In this document: in pieces, positions 13,885-26,300 of the stretch
Layout: every line of letters starts with the position of its first letter
How positions within the stretch are numbered: the first letter of the stretch is position 1
Assembly: GCA_008360975.2 (NCBI GenBank)
Contig: CM039182.1
Coordinates: 19,564,324-19,628,323, forward strand
Reading direction: 5' to 3'
From: Lichenostomus cassidix
Lineage: Eukaryota; Chordata; Aves; Passeriformes; Meliphagidae
DNA length: 64,000 bases
Position numbers and translations under genes: made by a program
The notes under the pieces: generated by a model
What the model was told of the DNA's origin: nothing
Database searches by the model: none
The model's input: only the letters and a program-made list of their open reading frames with translations

Positions 13885-14535
13885 AATCATAGAATTGCCA
13901 GGGTTGGAAGGGACCTTAGAGATCATCTTGCTCCAACCCCCCTGCCATAAGCAGGGACACCTTCCACTAGACCAGGCTGCTCAGAGCCCCATCCAACCTG
14001 GCTTTGGACACTTCCCTGGATGGGGCATTCACAGCTTCTCTGGGCAACCTGTGCCATTGCCTCACCACTCTCACAGGTAAGGAAATACAGAGGGGCAGAA
14101 TCACCTCCCCTGAACTGCTGCTCACATTTCTTTTGGTGCAGATCAGGACATCTCTGACTTTTCAGGCTGTGAGTGCACATGGCTGGGTCATGCCCCACCT
14201 CTCATGCACCAGCACCCCAAAAGTCCTTCATGGCAGGGCTTCTCTTGATCTGCTCATCCCCAACCTGTGTTGATACCAGGGGTTACCCCAATCCAGGAGC
14301 AGGACCTTGTCCTTGGTCTTGTTAAACCTCATGAGATTTCCACGGACCACTTCACGAGCTTGTCCAGGTCCCTCTGGATGCCCTCCTGTCCTTCAGGTGC
14401 AACAACTGCACCACTCAGCTTGGTGTCACGGGCAGATTTGCTGAGGGTGCACTCGATCCCTTCATCTGTCATTGATGAAGACAGTAAATAACACTGGTCC
14501 CAACCATACAGGACATTACTCCCTGTCCAAGTGAA
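13885..14535 (-). mobile_element. CR1 LINE 3' fragment, minus strand
   Basis: It starts with the typical inverted CR1 terminus, 'aatcatagaattgccaggg' followed by 'ttggaagggacc'. It continues through the usual 3' UTR and distal ORF2 sequence, including 'ccaggctgctcagagcccc' and 'ggtccctctggatg'. It is 5'-truncated at about 14535, as is usual for CR1, and carries many substitutions. It has the same orientation as CACNB2. Confidence 0.92.
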
Positions 14536-16993
14536 CCCTGTTACAATCAGTTGAAGTAATAAACATTAATCCAGACTAGAAGAAAGTTGTTGTGATTTTT
14601 GGCTTATTTCAACTACAATTACAACAATTAATGGAAAACTCACAAAGCATTAGGCAGTCTGACCTGTACATAAATTTGTACATGATAGAAAGTTTGTACA
14701 TAAATCCCCTTAAGAGATGAAAACAATTATCACGGGCATTGCAAATTCTGACAGGTATGATGCTACGAGAGAAGAGTGAACACAAATCAGACTGCTTCAG
14801 ATGCCTGATATCCACCACTACAAATTCCTCCAAGATTATTATCAACCTAAATTGCTCCTGATCACAAACAGAAACAAGAGCTGCACATTCTTTGGGAATG
14901 GGCAACATCCATCCATAATGTATTCTGAACATATGTAAAGATGACACACAGCTGCACTCCCCGAAGAAGGTATGATATAAAAAATGTTGGGAATAAGCCA
15001 ATGTTGCAAACTCCAGGTCCTTTTAGGGTTGCTTTCTGATTGCATCCAAAGAAAGCCCCAACAGCAGGAACTGTGGTATAAAGGCATAGGTTATACCAAG
15101 GAGACCATCTGAATCAAACTTAGTTTCTTCAGGTGAAATCTATCAGACTGACTTGGAGCAATCAACAAAGTTATTCTCATAGAGAAAGGGAACGGAGCAA
15201 ACAACGCAGAATGGGAAACCACAAAAGGCTATGCCAAAGAACACCTTGAGAGTAATAAACCCCAAATACTTGGCTGAGCATTTCACTTGTTCTTAATTAA
15301 GCACATGCATACTTTACAGGAAACCAGTCTTCTCCTCTGCCTCATTCAGTCTGGGCTCCCCTAATTGAACATATTTCTGCTTTTATTAGGGGCAGTCATT
15401 TGCCACCAAGGATTCCCCATTCACAGGCTAAGACTGGTAAGAAATGGGGGCTTTTTCATCTGTATGATGATGCTGGCTTGGCCACTGCCTAGCCTGGATT
15501 GTCTCTAGAGAAAAGGAACCAGAATTTCCTAATCCATTACACTGGCATTTTTTGCAAGCACTACTGGCACTTTAAAGAGAGAATAGTGGAATATCTGAGT
15601 CATACAAAATGATGCCAGAAATGAAGAGGAGGCAGGGAGACAAAGAAACAGAAAGAAAAAACCACTCAAGATCCATAAATCTACCAGAATTCCCTGAATA
15701 TAAAGGCTGGGGAATGAATAGCATTCATACTGCTGTGTTAGAAAACAAACTGTATTTAGTCTAGGCATCTAACGAAGCTGCAGGTTCTAACTTCTGTTTA
15801 CTTTCTGTCAGCAGGCTGAATCTGCTGTATCTCAAGTTGAAAAGTTCATAAACTAAACATTATTTTAAAAGTTCAAGAACTACACACACATCATTATATA
15901 ATGCAAGTGCTTAGTGTCCAGAATACACTGAAAGTTTGCCTCTTGACAGTCCTAAAAAGGCAGAAATATTTTTAAAAGCATTGATTGAGTGTTTTGTATC
16001 ATTACTAACAATAGCATTCTTTAGTTCTTTATAAATGGTTCTTTGCTTTTATTTACCTTGCATCAAAACACTAATGGAAATCACTTTTAAACTTATTTAT
16101 ATGTAGTTCAAAGCATTACGATGCAGAGATTTCCTAATAGAGAACATATTTTATACTGATTCTCATGGTTTTTTTAGTTAAATTAAATGTTCAGAGAGCA
16201 TAAAGAATGTTGGGATGTACTTTACATGAGTTTTAAAAACAATAAAAAGAGCTTCTGAATATAAGCAAAGAATTCCTCTACATGTGCCAAGAATTTTTCA
16301 ACTTTATCAACATGATTAATAGTTTCATTTTGAAAGGGGCCATGTACACATACAACCATCTAACACATGAAGTTCTGCACATGCAGCCAGTAACAGCAAA
16401 ATGAATTGGGAAACATTACAGAACTAAACAGCAAGAACTGTTCTGAGCTATTAGACAAAGAAAAGGGGAGGGCTGTGCCAAAGCAAGTGCTCTCACAGAG
16501 CTGTATTCCTATGTTCTGAAAATGTATGTTCAGCAACATCAGAGCATAGTAATAAACTATGCCAAGATTAAATCTCAAAGTTTTGAAAATAACCCTTGTC
16601 CCTTCCTCACTCCATACCTGAAGATGCACAGTGGGGCTGATTTGCTGTCAATTTGGCGCTAAAAACCTGCCTCAAAAATGTAGGACACATTATCACAACT
16701 GCTCACCGATCATTCGTATCTTACATTCAGCAACACTGAATTTTACCTGGATAAAGAGATATAAAAGATGCACTGTTAAAGTGCAACTTCAGAATACCCT
16801 CACACTTTAACATTATAGATGGAATAATATTCTCATTTAGTAAATAAGCAAGGTATTTGACAAATAGGAAAATCAATTATTAAAGGCTAATATTTAGAGT
16901 CTGTTCATATCAATAAATCATTTTTAGAAGCAGGAAGAAAGCCTTATTTCAGAAGCATTTGTTCTTCAAAATTTTAGTACCTGAGTTTTTGCA
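14536..16993. other. CACNB2 intronic sequence between CR1 and LTR, no feature seen
   Basis: Unique-looking AT-rich sequence. The open frames at 14609-15087 (minus) have no coding character that I can support. Confidence 0.65.
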
Positions 16994-17592
16994 TGTGAGC
17001 TGGTTTCAGCTGGGGTAGAGCTGATTTTCTTCACTGGTTTTCTTCAGTAGCTGGTATGGGGCTGTGTTTTGGATTTCTGCTGAACACAAGGTTGATAACA
17101 GATGTTTTTGCTGATGCTGAGCAGAGCTTATACAAAGGCAAGGCCTTTTCTGCATTTTGTACTGTCATACTGGGGAGAGGGCTGGGGATGCATGGGAGGC
17201 TGGAAGGAGACACAGCCAGGACAGGTGACCCAAAGTGACCACAGGGATATTCCAGACCACATGGCATCATGCTGAGGATATAGAACGTGGGGAAGAAGGA
17301 GGAAGAGGGGGGAGAGTTTCACTGTTTGGAGTGACAGTGCTTGTCTTCCCAAGTAATCATCATGTGTGATGGAGCCCTGCTGAGATGGCTGAACACCTGC
17401 CTGCCCATGGGAAGCAGTGAATTCGTTCTGTGTTTTGCTTTGTTTGTGTGTGTGGCTTTTCATTTTCCTATTAAACTGTTTTTATCTCAACTCATAAGTT
17501 TTATGCCTTTTGCCTTTCTATTCTCTCCCCAGTCCCACTGTTGAGGAAGGAGTGAGGAGCTCCGTTGGGCTTCATTGCTGGCAACCATGACA
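16994..17592 (+). mobile_element. Solo LTR of an avian ERVL-type endogenous retrovirus
   Basis: About 600 bp runs from TGTGAGCTGG to a terminal ..CATGACA and matches the organisation of a common avian ERVL LTR family as I know it. It has the U3 phrase 'ggtatggggctgtgttttgg', 'gggatattccagaccacat', a degenerate TATA area near 17277, the R-region phrase 'gatggctgaacacctgcctg' and an ATTAAA polyadenylation signal at 17470-17475. No internal retroviral sequence flanks it, so it is a solo LTR. I see no clean target-site duplication. It lies antisense within a CACNB2 intron. Family identification is from memory. Confidence 0.85.
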
Positions 17593-18934
17593 GCCATCCC
17601 ACACTGACCCTTCTAAAACTCAAACTTTCAACAAGAAAGAAGAAAAAAACCCTCAACATCAGAAGTTTGTATTTTCCAACAGAGTCAAGGCACCATGTAA
17701 AAAACATTTTCAGATTCATGAATTGTTGAAGTATGAGACTTGATAATTTTCTTGTATTATTTACTATTTTTTCATCCAGACACAAGAGTCATCTTTTCAT
17801 TCTGACAAGGAACTCTTCCTAACATTTCTTAAGAGTTTTTCAAAAGAACAATACTGCAGATAAAAGCAGTCAATCTCTTAGCTAGACTTTTTGCAACAAT
17901 ATGCTATTTTCAATAAAAAAGTTTCTTTCGGACAGACTTCTCAAGTTCAGGATTAAAAAAATCCTCAAAGCACTTATCACAAAACAAATATTTAAGGAAC
18001 AGAAAGACGCCCATGCAGGATGTAGATAGCAGGATGAGATCCTGCTTCTGGTACATCTGGACTACTGATTTGGAGGAAAATACTTGCTGGGTAGGACACC
18101 CACCTGGTGCTTAGCAGATGTTTCAAATGCCTGCTGCAGCGAGAGCCGAACAGTTCAGACAAATGGGGAAATTTTATAGAGAAAAATATTTAGAGGAGAA
18201 AATTTCTGGGCAGGAACCCAGTCCAGCATTTAGGATGTCTGCTTCTTGCAGTACAGAAGAGCAAGGACTTGTGCTGCAGTGAAAGGTAAGATCCCCAGGA
18301 CCAGTCATCAAAGCATTCCTGACATCTTTTTTTCACTTGTTTAGAACAACAATGAAAAAGGTTTTAAGCTTGTTCCAATAAAAAAAATCCTATTTTACAC
18401 CTGCTCTACTTGAAACCCTTGATACTCATGTTTCTCCTTGAACTATGGGATATCAAAATAAAATGCAATTTTCCGCAGAGGAACACAATACCACAAATAC
18501 CCCAGATAGGAGCAATCATACTTCTAGCCTCACTCTCAACTGAAGCCAGTAATTTCAAACTGCACACAAAAGCCCATCTCATATTAGGATAGCTTCAATT
18601 TATCCATTATGGATAGTGCTCAGCGTTACACCTGGAAGTTGGCTATGTAGGTCAGCTTGCAACAGATACTCTCATTCCACTCAATCCCCCTAAAGATGAC
18701 AGTGGCATACATAAACTTCTGCTTATTTAAAGCAAAAAGGGTTTCCATGATATGCATCACCTTTCTGGGACTTCATAGATCCAACCCCTAGAAATAACAG
18801 GCTGAATCCATAAAACCCAAGCAAGCCTTCTCAAGCATACTGAGAAAACAGCATGCCTACAATTGCTAACAAAAACATTACTGCAATTGTAAAAATGCCC
18901 CAGACCTTTAATCCACAGTATCCCTTTGTCATAC
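17593..18934. other. Intronic sequence 3' of the candidate acidic exon, no feature seen
   Basis: AT-rich sequence following the LTR. On the minus strand it begins directly after the donor at 18934. Confidence 0.65.
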
Positions 18935-19150
18935 CTGTCCAGTTTCAGGTTTAGCATCCTGCTTTGCTTCAGCAGGAGCAGATTCCTGCAAATCCTCAGG
19001 TTTAAGATCTTGAATTTCTTCTACAGGAATTGTTTCCAGCTCATCCCTGTGACTAAGACTTTGGGTGTCCTCTACAAGGTCTGAAATGTTTGCTTCCTGC
19101 AGCCCATCCAGTGTTGGGCCCCCTGTCTCATCTCCAAGAGCCGATTCCAT
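18935..19150 (-). CDS. Candidate alternative 5' exon of CACNB2 encoding an acidic 72-residue N-terminus
   Basis: This is an open minus-strand frame of exactly 72 codons. It runs from ATG (19150) to a good donor, GGACAG|GTATGA (GT at 18934-18933), and ends in phase 0 like the known CACNB2 N-terminal exons. The peptide begins MESALGDETGGPTLDGLQ, has a middle part EEIQDLKPEDLQES and ends AKPETGQ. It holds 20 D/E and only 4 K/R, with no predicted membrane segment or signal peptide. The frame is open upstream of the ATG back to a TAG about 54 bases away. A pyrimidine-rich stretch ending gcaccag just upstream could also be an acceptor, so it may be an internal exon instead. Six CpGs lie in 19142-19246, more than in the surrounding intron. 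It sits in the CACNB2 transcription unit, on the gene's strand, where alternative first exons are expected. I do not recognise the peptide. Its assignment to CACNB2 is inference from position, strand and phase. It could also belong to an unrelated transcript. Confidence 0.6.
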
Positions 19151-19260
19151 CTCCCACCCTGGTGCGGAGAAGGGCAGAGGACTCCTTGCAGAAGGAACCT
19201 GCTAACGATAACATCAGCTCTTGCCGGGAGCGATTACAGACACCCGAACCCTGCTCCCTC
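19142..19260 (-). promoter_or_regulatory. Small CpG cluster, possible 5' UTR or promoter of the 18935-19150 exon
   Basis: Six CpG dinucleotides occur between 19142 and 19246, in an otherwise CpG-depleted AT-rich intron. The segment lies at and immediately upstream (on the minus strand) of the ATG of the acidic 72-codon exon. It could be the 5' UTR of an alternative CACNB2 first exon with a weak CpG promoter. I see no clear TATA box. It is too short to count as a formal CpG island. Confidence 0.35.
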
Positions 19261-19664
19261 ACAGTGAATAAAACAAGAAACATGTCTGCTTAAAAACAGT
19301 CCTGTTTTAAAATTGTCACCCTGAGCAAACCTTCGCTCTGCTCATGAGCTTTATCTATTAAAGAACAGATTTCATTTTACTTGGAAGAATTACCGTCAAA
19401 GTGACTTATGGGCAAAAAATAGCACAGTGGCTCCTCTGAGAAGAGAGCTCTAAGTATTGCAGGCGTGAGAGAACCAAAACTGATACAAATTATTCAGGAT
19501 TACTGACCTTTAGTTCATTGATAGTAGTGTGTCCAAGGAGTCTTTTTGAGGCTCCTAGTAATCATCCCTAGAGTTCAAAGTAACTTCAAAATGGGGACAG
19601 GAACAGATAAGGAAAGAAATTCCTACCACTGTGTAAGCTCCTCAAGAACACAGATAGCAGATGG

Positions 19665-19904
19665 GAAGGAAACTACATCTCAGACTAGACGCAAAGAAGA
19701 CATTTTTAATGATAAGGGGACAGCGGGACACTGGAAGCATTTGCCCAGAGAGGTGGTAGATGCCCCATCCGCGGAACCATTCAAGGTCAGGCTGGACGTG
19801 GCTCTCAGCAACCTGATCCAGTTGAACATGTCCCTGCTTATTGGGGTTGGACTAAAGGACCTTCAAAGGTCCCTTCCAACCCAAACTGTCATATGATTCC
19901 ATGA
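19665..19904 (+). mobile_element. CR1 LINE 3' fragment, plus strand
   Basis: A short CR1 tail. The diagnostic pieces are 'gcccagagaggtggtagatg', 'aggtcaggctggacgtggct' and 'ggttggactaaaggacctt', ending 'cccttccaacccaaactg' and then 'atatgattccatga'. It is 5'-truncated. It lies about 500 bp upstream, in the sense of the minus-strand gene, of the candidate acidic exon. Confidence 0.92.
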
Positions 19905-20332
19905 AAGACTTCATACCAAACTCTGTCCAGTGCAGAGGAACTCACAGCACTGCTGGAGCTCTAAGGCTCAAAGCTCAAGTAACAAGAAGGAGAGTTACAC
20001 AGTGGGAATTCAATTTAGTGGCACATCAAACACAAGATACTGTGCTAGGAATTCCCTTACTAGATTCATCCAATTTAAGCAGAAAATGATGTAAAGCTTC
20101 TAATAAGATTACCCATCAAACATGTGTGACCAAATATGTAGTATTAGAAAAGATAAAGGGAAAATGGAAAAAGCAAAGAGCAAAACCTGTCTACATCTTC
20201 AACCAGTTTAATGTGCTTAATTTGCATTTTTCTGAACTACCAGAATTGCAGTAAAGAAATATTTATTTACTTTCTTTTAAGGAAAAAGAAAACCCCCCTT
20301 TTTGCCACATCTCTTAAGGTAAAAGAAAAAAC

Positions 20333-20391
20333 TGAAAATTTAAAAAAATTTAAAAATATTTTAAAAATTTGAAAATATAAAATTTTTAAGT
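20333..20391. repeat. AT-rich low-complexity tract
   Basis: It consists of alternating A and T runs (aaatttaaaaaaatttaaaa and similar). No structure beyond base composition is visible. Confidence 0.7.
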
Positions 20392-23311
20392 TGCACAAAT
20401 GAGATTTCATTCTGAAAGTATTATGGAAATTTAATAATTGGTAAAATCAATTATTAGTAATATTGCTAATAATGCTGAATGATTTTTCTGCAGGATTATT
20501 CAGAAGGGGTGGTATCTGGTAGCTTATTAAAGAATGCATGTAGACTAACAGTAAAACAAGGGTTTTTTAAATTGCTTAACATGCAAATGAAACAACAAGC
20601 TAACATGGGTTCAGTTTTAATCAGTCCATGATTATTTCTTCAGGACAACATACATGTCTCATTGCCGTTCACAAACTGTCCAGACAGATACAGATCTCAG
20701 AATCTGTTCCCAAAATATTAAGAACAGTAGGATAATTATTTTGGATTACTGACTCAGAGGAAGATACATGGAAAATGAAAAGAAAAAAATGCCACTTGGT
20801 GTCATAATTACAATGGCATCAAAACATACTTTCGGTGATGCTTCCCATATCTAAAAATAGACAGACACGTAGCACGTTAACTTTTGACATTACTGAGCAA
20901 CTTAAAACTCCTCAACCTCTTATTATTTTATTCCATTCAAATTCATATTCAATTTTGCTTACTTTTGGAAATAAAAACATATCATTTAGAAAACAATGCA
21001 CAGATTTATGCATAATGTATTATATATAATGCATCTTGATCCCAGCAAAGAGAACATTTTATTTTCTTATATTGTTTGGCTTTCTTTCTTGTCAAGTAAA
21101 AACAAAGCCATAAATTTAAAAGCATCATGACTAGAGCCAGTCTGTGTTTCTAAAGCTCCCACAAAAGGGAGAATCAAAATGAAAAGCATTTAACTTTCAC
21201 AAGCCTTTAGTAGTGTACCATGGCAGCCAGCATCTTTAGATAAGGGTGGAAAGTCCAGGTTATTCCACAGGTAGAATAAAAAAAAGAATTTGCATAAGCT
21301 CTGCACAAGGGACAGAAAACAGGCATGCCTCCAGAATTAAAGATATACTAAGCACACAACTCAATATCATCAATTTGATCAATGTCTTGTGAATAGCTGT
21401 ATGTTGTCAGCTAAAGAAACAGATGGGCACAATGCGGTGTGTCAGCTCCAAGAGGGGAAAATGGCTGTAGCAAATTGTGCCTCTTTAATCCTCAAATTTC
21501 TGGGGAGATAAGGATATTAACACCAAATGCTCCTGTCAGTTGTTCAAGCACCTTGTATTTTTCCCTCCCTTCCTGCTCATTTAACACAATTATCAGGGTA
21601 ACATGCAGGAGAGCCCACCTGACACACGTGCCTTGCACACGTGCTGAGAGAGGCTGGGAAGAAAACACTCCTGCTTGCTTTTCAAACTGAAGAAAACAAC
21701 ATATGGCATCTGTGTTCTTTGCCTGGACACCTATGCTCAACTTGGTCTTCACAGAGCTGTCCCCATGCTTGAAGGACACCAAAGAGATGGCATGAGAAGC
21801 CACACCTTCCCCACATTTGCTATTCTCACCCCACAGTAACCTTCTCTTACCCTTAGAAAGGAAAGGTCCAAGCAGGACACAGGGAGTCCCTCGTGTGTCC
21901 TGTTCCTGGTGCACACCCTGTCCTCATTCCCTACCTACTGATGGCTGCTGCTTCCCACCTTCCTTTCCAGTGTCCTGACTGCTCCAGGGTGGCTCTCCTG
22001 GCCATGGAAACTCACCCACACCCTGCATATCACGAAGTCCATCCCAGTGCTGAAGCACTTGTCTCAGCACCTTGCTGAATTCTAATCATGTTCTGACTCT
22101 CTCCCATTCCTCTCACAATTTTTCTTGCTCACAAACATATGGCAGGTGCTTCAATATCAAAGGATATTTAATAGACATTTTAATCAGCTGGGTAATAATT
22201 CACCCCTTTTTTTTGTGTTTTAAGAACATGGAAAACATTTGGAACAAAAGGTTTTTTATAAATGCAGCCCAAAACACTTTCCATATCTCAAGATACACAA
22301 AGCCCAGTATTAGAAATATTACTAGACAATAATACAGCTTTAAAAAAAAAAATCAAGATGTACTCTCAAAAAAAAAAATTGAAATCAACCTATTCTAACT
22401 CACATCAATATTTTAGAGAATACCAAAAGCATGAGTCAAACACACTCTAGAAAAGTTATGTATTCTAATTTACTGTATGTAGTACATAGAGAATGATACT
22501 AATCATAGTTTAAAAATAATCCATGGAAATTAAAAAACAATGAAGCTTGGAGAAAAACATTACCAACATGCCTACAGTTAAGCAAGGTATAGAACAGTAT
22601 TTTGCTTTGTCTTGTACTATAAAACTGCTAATATTTGGGACTTAACTTTCTAATCAAATTTTTCTGTTTTACAAAGAACTTGTACTAGAATTTATACACA
22701 AACCAACACCATGTCATCAGCTGTGAAAAAGAATAAAGGTTTGGACTGAATAATCAAAAATTTGAAAGGTGACTATTTTTGGCCTTAGCTAGATTAAGAA
22801 CTCCATGCACACAACGGAGACAGGCTGCAAAAGAAATATCCAGGTTATCCATGGATTTCAGGTCTCTACAAGTCCACTTATTAGAGAAAATTATCTCCAT
22901 ACAATTTGCCTGTTGCTCACTTATTCATTTATCTTTCTATTTCTTGAACCAAGACATGTTAAAACACCACCTACTAGACTCAATTGTATGTAGGTATACT
23001 CTCCAATCTGAACTGAAGGTCAGTATCTCAAATCACAGGAAATTAAAGAGATACTTTTTAAACTGGAGTTTCTGTGCCTAGTTTGCACTTGCAATAAACA
23101 GAAAGTCCCTGGAATGCATACAACATTGAACAGAGCAGATGTCGTTTACATGAGCCAAAAAAAAAAGTAATCACTGCAACTTGTGGATCATTGCCCTTCA
23201 GAAAATGTGGGTTAAATTCACACATCAGGTGCCCACCTGTCTGCCCACAACTTCAGGGCAAGAGAACTATTTTTAGGTCCTCCAGACATAAAGGAAGTAA
23301 AGCATGTACCA

Positions 23312-23332
23312 ACACACACACGCACACACACA
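23312..23332. repeat. (CA)n microsatellite, one interruption
   Basis: An acacacacacgcacacacaca tract of about 21 bases, interrupted once by a G. Confidence 0.9.
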
Positions 23333-26300
23333 TCCTTATGGATAACTTAAAAAAAACCAAAGCACAGCTTCAGCTTGCATGCGCAATTCACAATGCTCTC
23401 TTCTCACAGCATTAAAAAATTTCCAACCAGAGAGTTTGGCTTGAGGGCTGTCCATACATTTTACCACATTCAGAATTTTCATCCTTAGTATATTACCATA
23501 ACAACTTCACTACACCAAAAAGTATTACTCCCAGAAGATACAAAAGCACGCTAACTCTAGCACATCTCCTGAAGGATATTAAAGCAAACATCAGGCTTTT
23601 GGTGAGACAGGAGGTCTTCAAGCTCACATGGAGGTGCCCAGATCCCAGAAAAGCAGCCTAAGGCTGACCTTGTATTACTGCCTTTGAGGTGAGAGGTTTG
23701 AAGATTGACTAAGATCAAATGTTTTCCAGTGGACTCTCTCCACTGTTTTTACTTCCTACATTTTGTGTGTCTTTCCTACAATAAGCACATTCCATCACAA
23801 TTAATATTGGGGATGACTGTTTGCCACATCAAACATTATCTTCAATTTCTCCTCACTTTCAAAATTTTTTATACACAAAATTGGACTGTAGAGATCCTTC
23901 ATTTGCTCTTTTGGGGTTGGGGTTTTTGGGAAGGGTAGGGAAGCAAGGGAGACATGAGACACTATATTCCAAGACAAAGTAAAAAATAATAGTGAAACAA
24001 GAAGATAATCATTTTAGTTCTCAAAATTTAAAAAGTAGCTCACTTATCTATGTTCTGCATTAAAATTTTTGTCTAAATGAGAATCATAAAACTACAGGGA
24101 AATATGGCTACACAAGGTTTTCCCTTTTTTAATATTAATATTCTGTATCATTTTATGGACTACCATTACATAAAACAAGAGCTTTAAAATAGTTTTCAAA
24201 CCAATCTCTTGGTCAATCAGGTGGTTGTCATCAATTTCCTGGATTTATATTGAAAAAGAAAGAAAAAAGTCACTGTTCAGAAAAGCTTCAAAGCTTCAAG
24301 GTTGATATTAATGACAATGAACGGTATGACCAACAGAATGAAATTGAAGCCTCTTCAAACTCTTGATCCAATTCTCCCTGAGATCTGAGTCCCAAGGCAT
24401 AATTTTTTGGTTTCTCTAAAGAAGTCCTTGTGTTGTACTTTCATTTGCTAAAAAATTACACTTAGGATTATTTCATGCAGACCATAGTACTATTCAATAA
24501 AATAAAAGTTACCATGCACCATCTGAACAATGGGCTTCTTCAGGGTAATGTTTTGTGGGAATTACAGCATTAGATTAATAAGATGTGCAAATTTTTTTAT
24601 CAACTCAGTCTCCAAAGCAATGAGTCACTCCTAAATGCAGAACAGTAATAAAATTAAAAAGAGCTTATGTGCTGCTGTATTCTGCACCCCACAGGTATTA
24701 GAACATGGGATTTCCAGAGAGGACAGATGCAAAAAGTTTCCATTGAAATAAGATGTATAGACACAGAAAACACTGTAGCAATGTGTGCTGAACCTGTGTT
24801 CAATAGCTGAAGAGGTGCTACTAATGCCAGACAGCTCCAGACACATCAGCAGAGAAGAAAGCCTGACCATCAGACACAGGCATGAGCAAAAGAGACTATC
24901 CACAGCAACCAACCACAGGCAGCTAAATGAGAAAGCTGCTCCCTGATGTTTCCCCTCAACTCAGTGGGACTACAATTCCTTCTTCTCGAGAGTATTTCAG
25001 AGCACAAGGCTAATTTAGGCAATACAAATCGACTTCTGGAAGAGATGGTCTGTCTCCATAACCATCAAGCCCATACAAGAATTCTGCTTGCTTGGGTGAA
25101 GAGCTCAAAAAGTACTTTCTGCCCTGCCTAATGCCAACAGCATCCACTGGAGGCAACCAAAATTAGCTCAGCAACAGAGACTCTGCACCAGGTTCTCCGT
25201 TTCTCCTAAGGAAAACCAGGATAAAAGCAAGGAAAAAAGGATTCTAAAATAGAAGAGTTCAAATTGTACCCTATCTTCTCATGAAAAAACAGACAAGTTT
25301 GCAAAGTGGAGAGTAATTAATAGATACTCTCTTAAATGGCAATGATACACCATATAAGGAGCAAACAGCATTTATCCAAATGCCTCAGTCACCCTCATTT
25401 ATGGTGCCTGGAGACCTAACAAACAACAGACTGCTAGCAATCTGATAAATCAGTTCTATTCTGAAATCCCTAGAATACTCTATACAGTAAATGGGCCCTG
25501 TAAAATGTTTGTAGCCACAGTGGGAAAATTTCCCTTTGTTTATCCTGGTATTCTGGGTTTTCTGCTTACAAAGGCTGGGAATTCTTCTCTGTGCTGACAC
25601 ATTACCTTCATTTCCATTTCTGTCTGCTTCCTGCCCTACTTCATATTGAACACCTGATGACATCACAATTTCCAGTACATTTTTTGTCAAAACATTCTTT
25701 AAAACAGGATTTGAAGTCTCCTGTTAGCACCTGGGGACATCCATGCCAACAAGACAGGTGTCAGCTGGCAGGAGAAATGTCCAGCAGTCACAGGAAGGAA
25801 ACGGTCCAGCCATTGCCCAAACTCAAAAACTGCTGGAACACACAGCACGTTGAGCTTCCTTGCAAATTGCCTCCTTTCAAGGAAATACAGTGTAGGGGTG
25901 AGGAAAATGGCAGTGGTGTAGGGTGTGCTCCAAACCCAGGGGCTTCCCAGAGTGGGGACAAAACCAGAGGGACTAAGGCATCCAAGTTTGATGGCTTTTG
26001 GCATGATGAGGACTTCAACCACACTCTTCATACCCCAGGCTGTGTTGTACACAGTAAAAATCCGCATGATCATTCCTAGAGTCCTGTGTGGCTAAGAAGA
26101 AGCAGGCAGCACTTGACCCAAAGCAGCATACCAGCAATGCCACCTGGGGTTGGAGAGGACATCTGCCAGGACACAGCATCCACAGCCCTCCCCTGGCCAC
26201 CAGCTGTGCAGCCTCACTGGCCCAGCAAACCAGCACACGCTGTTTGGCAGCTACAGCATCGGCAAATGACTCTCCAGCAGCTCTCCCTCTTGTCTGAGGA

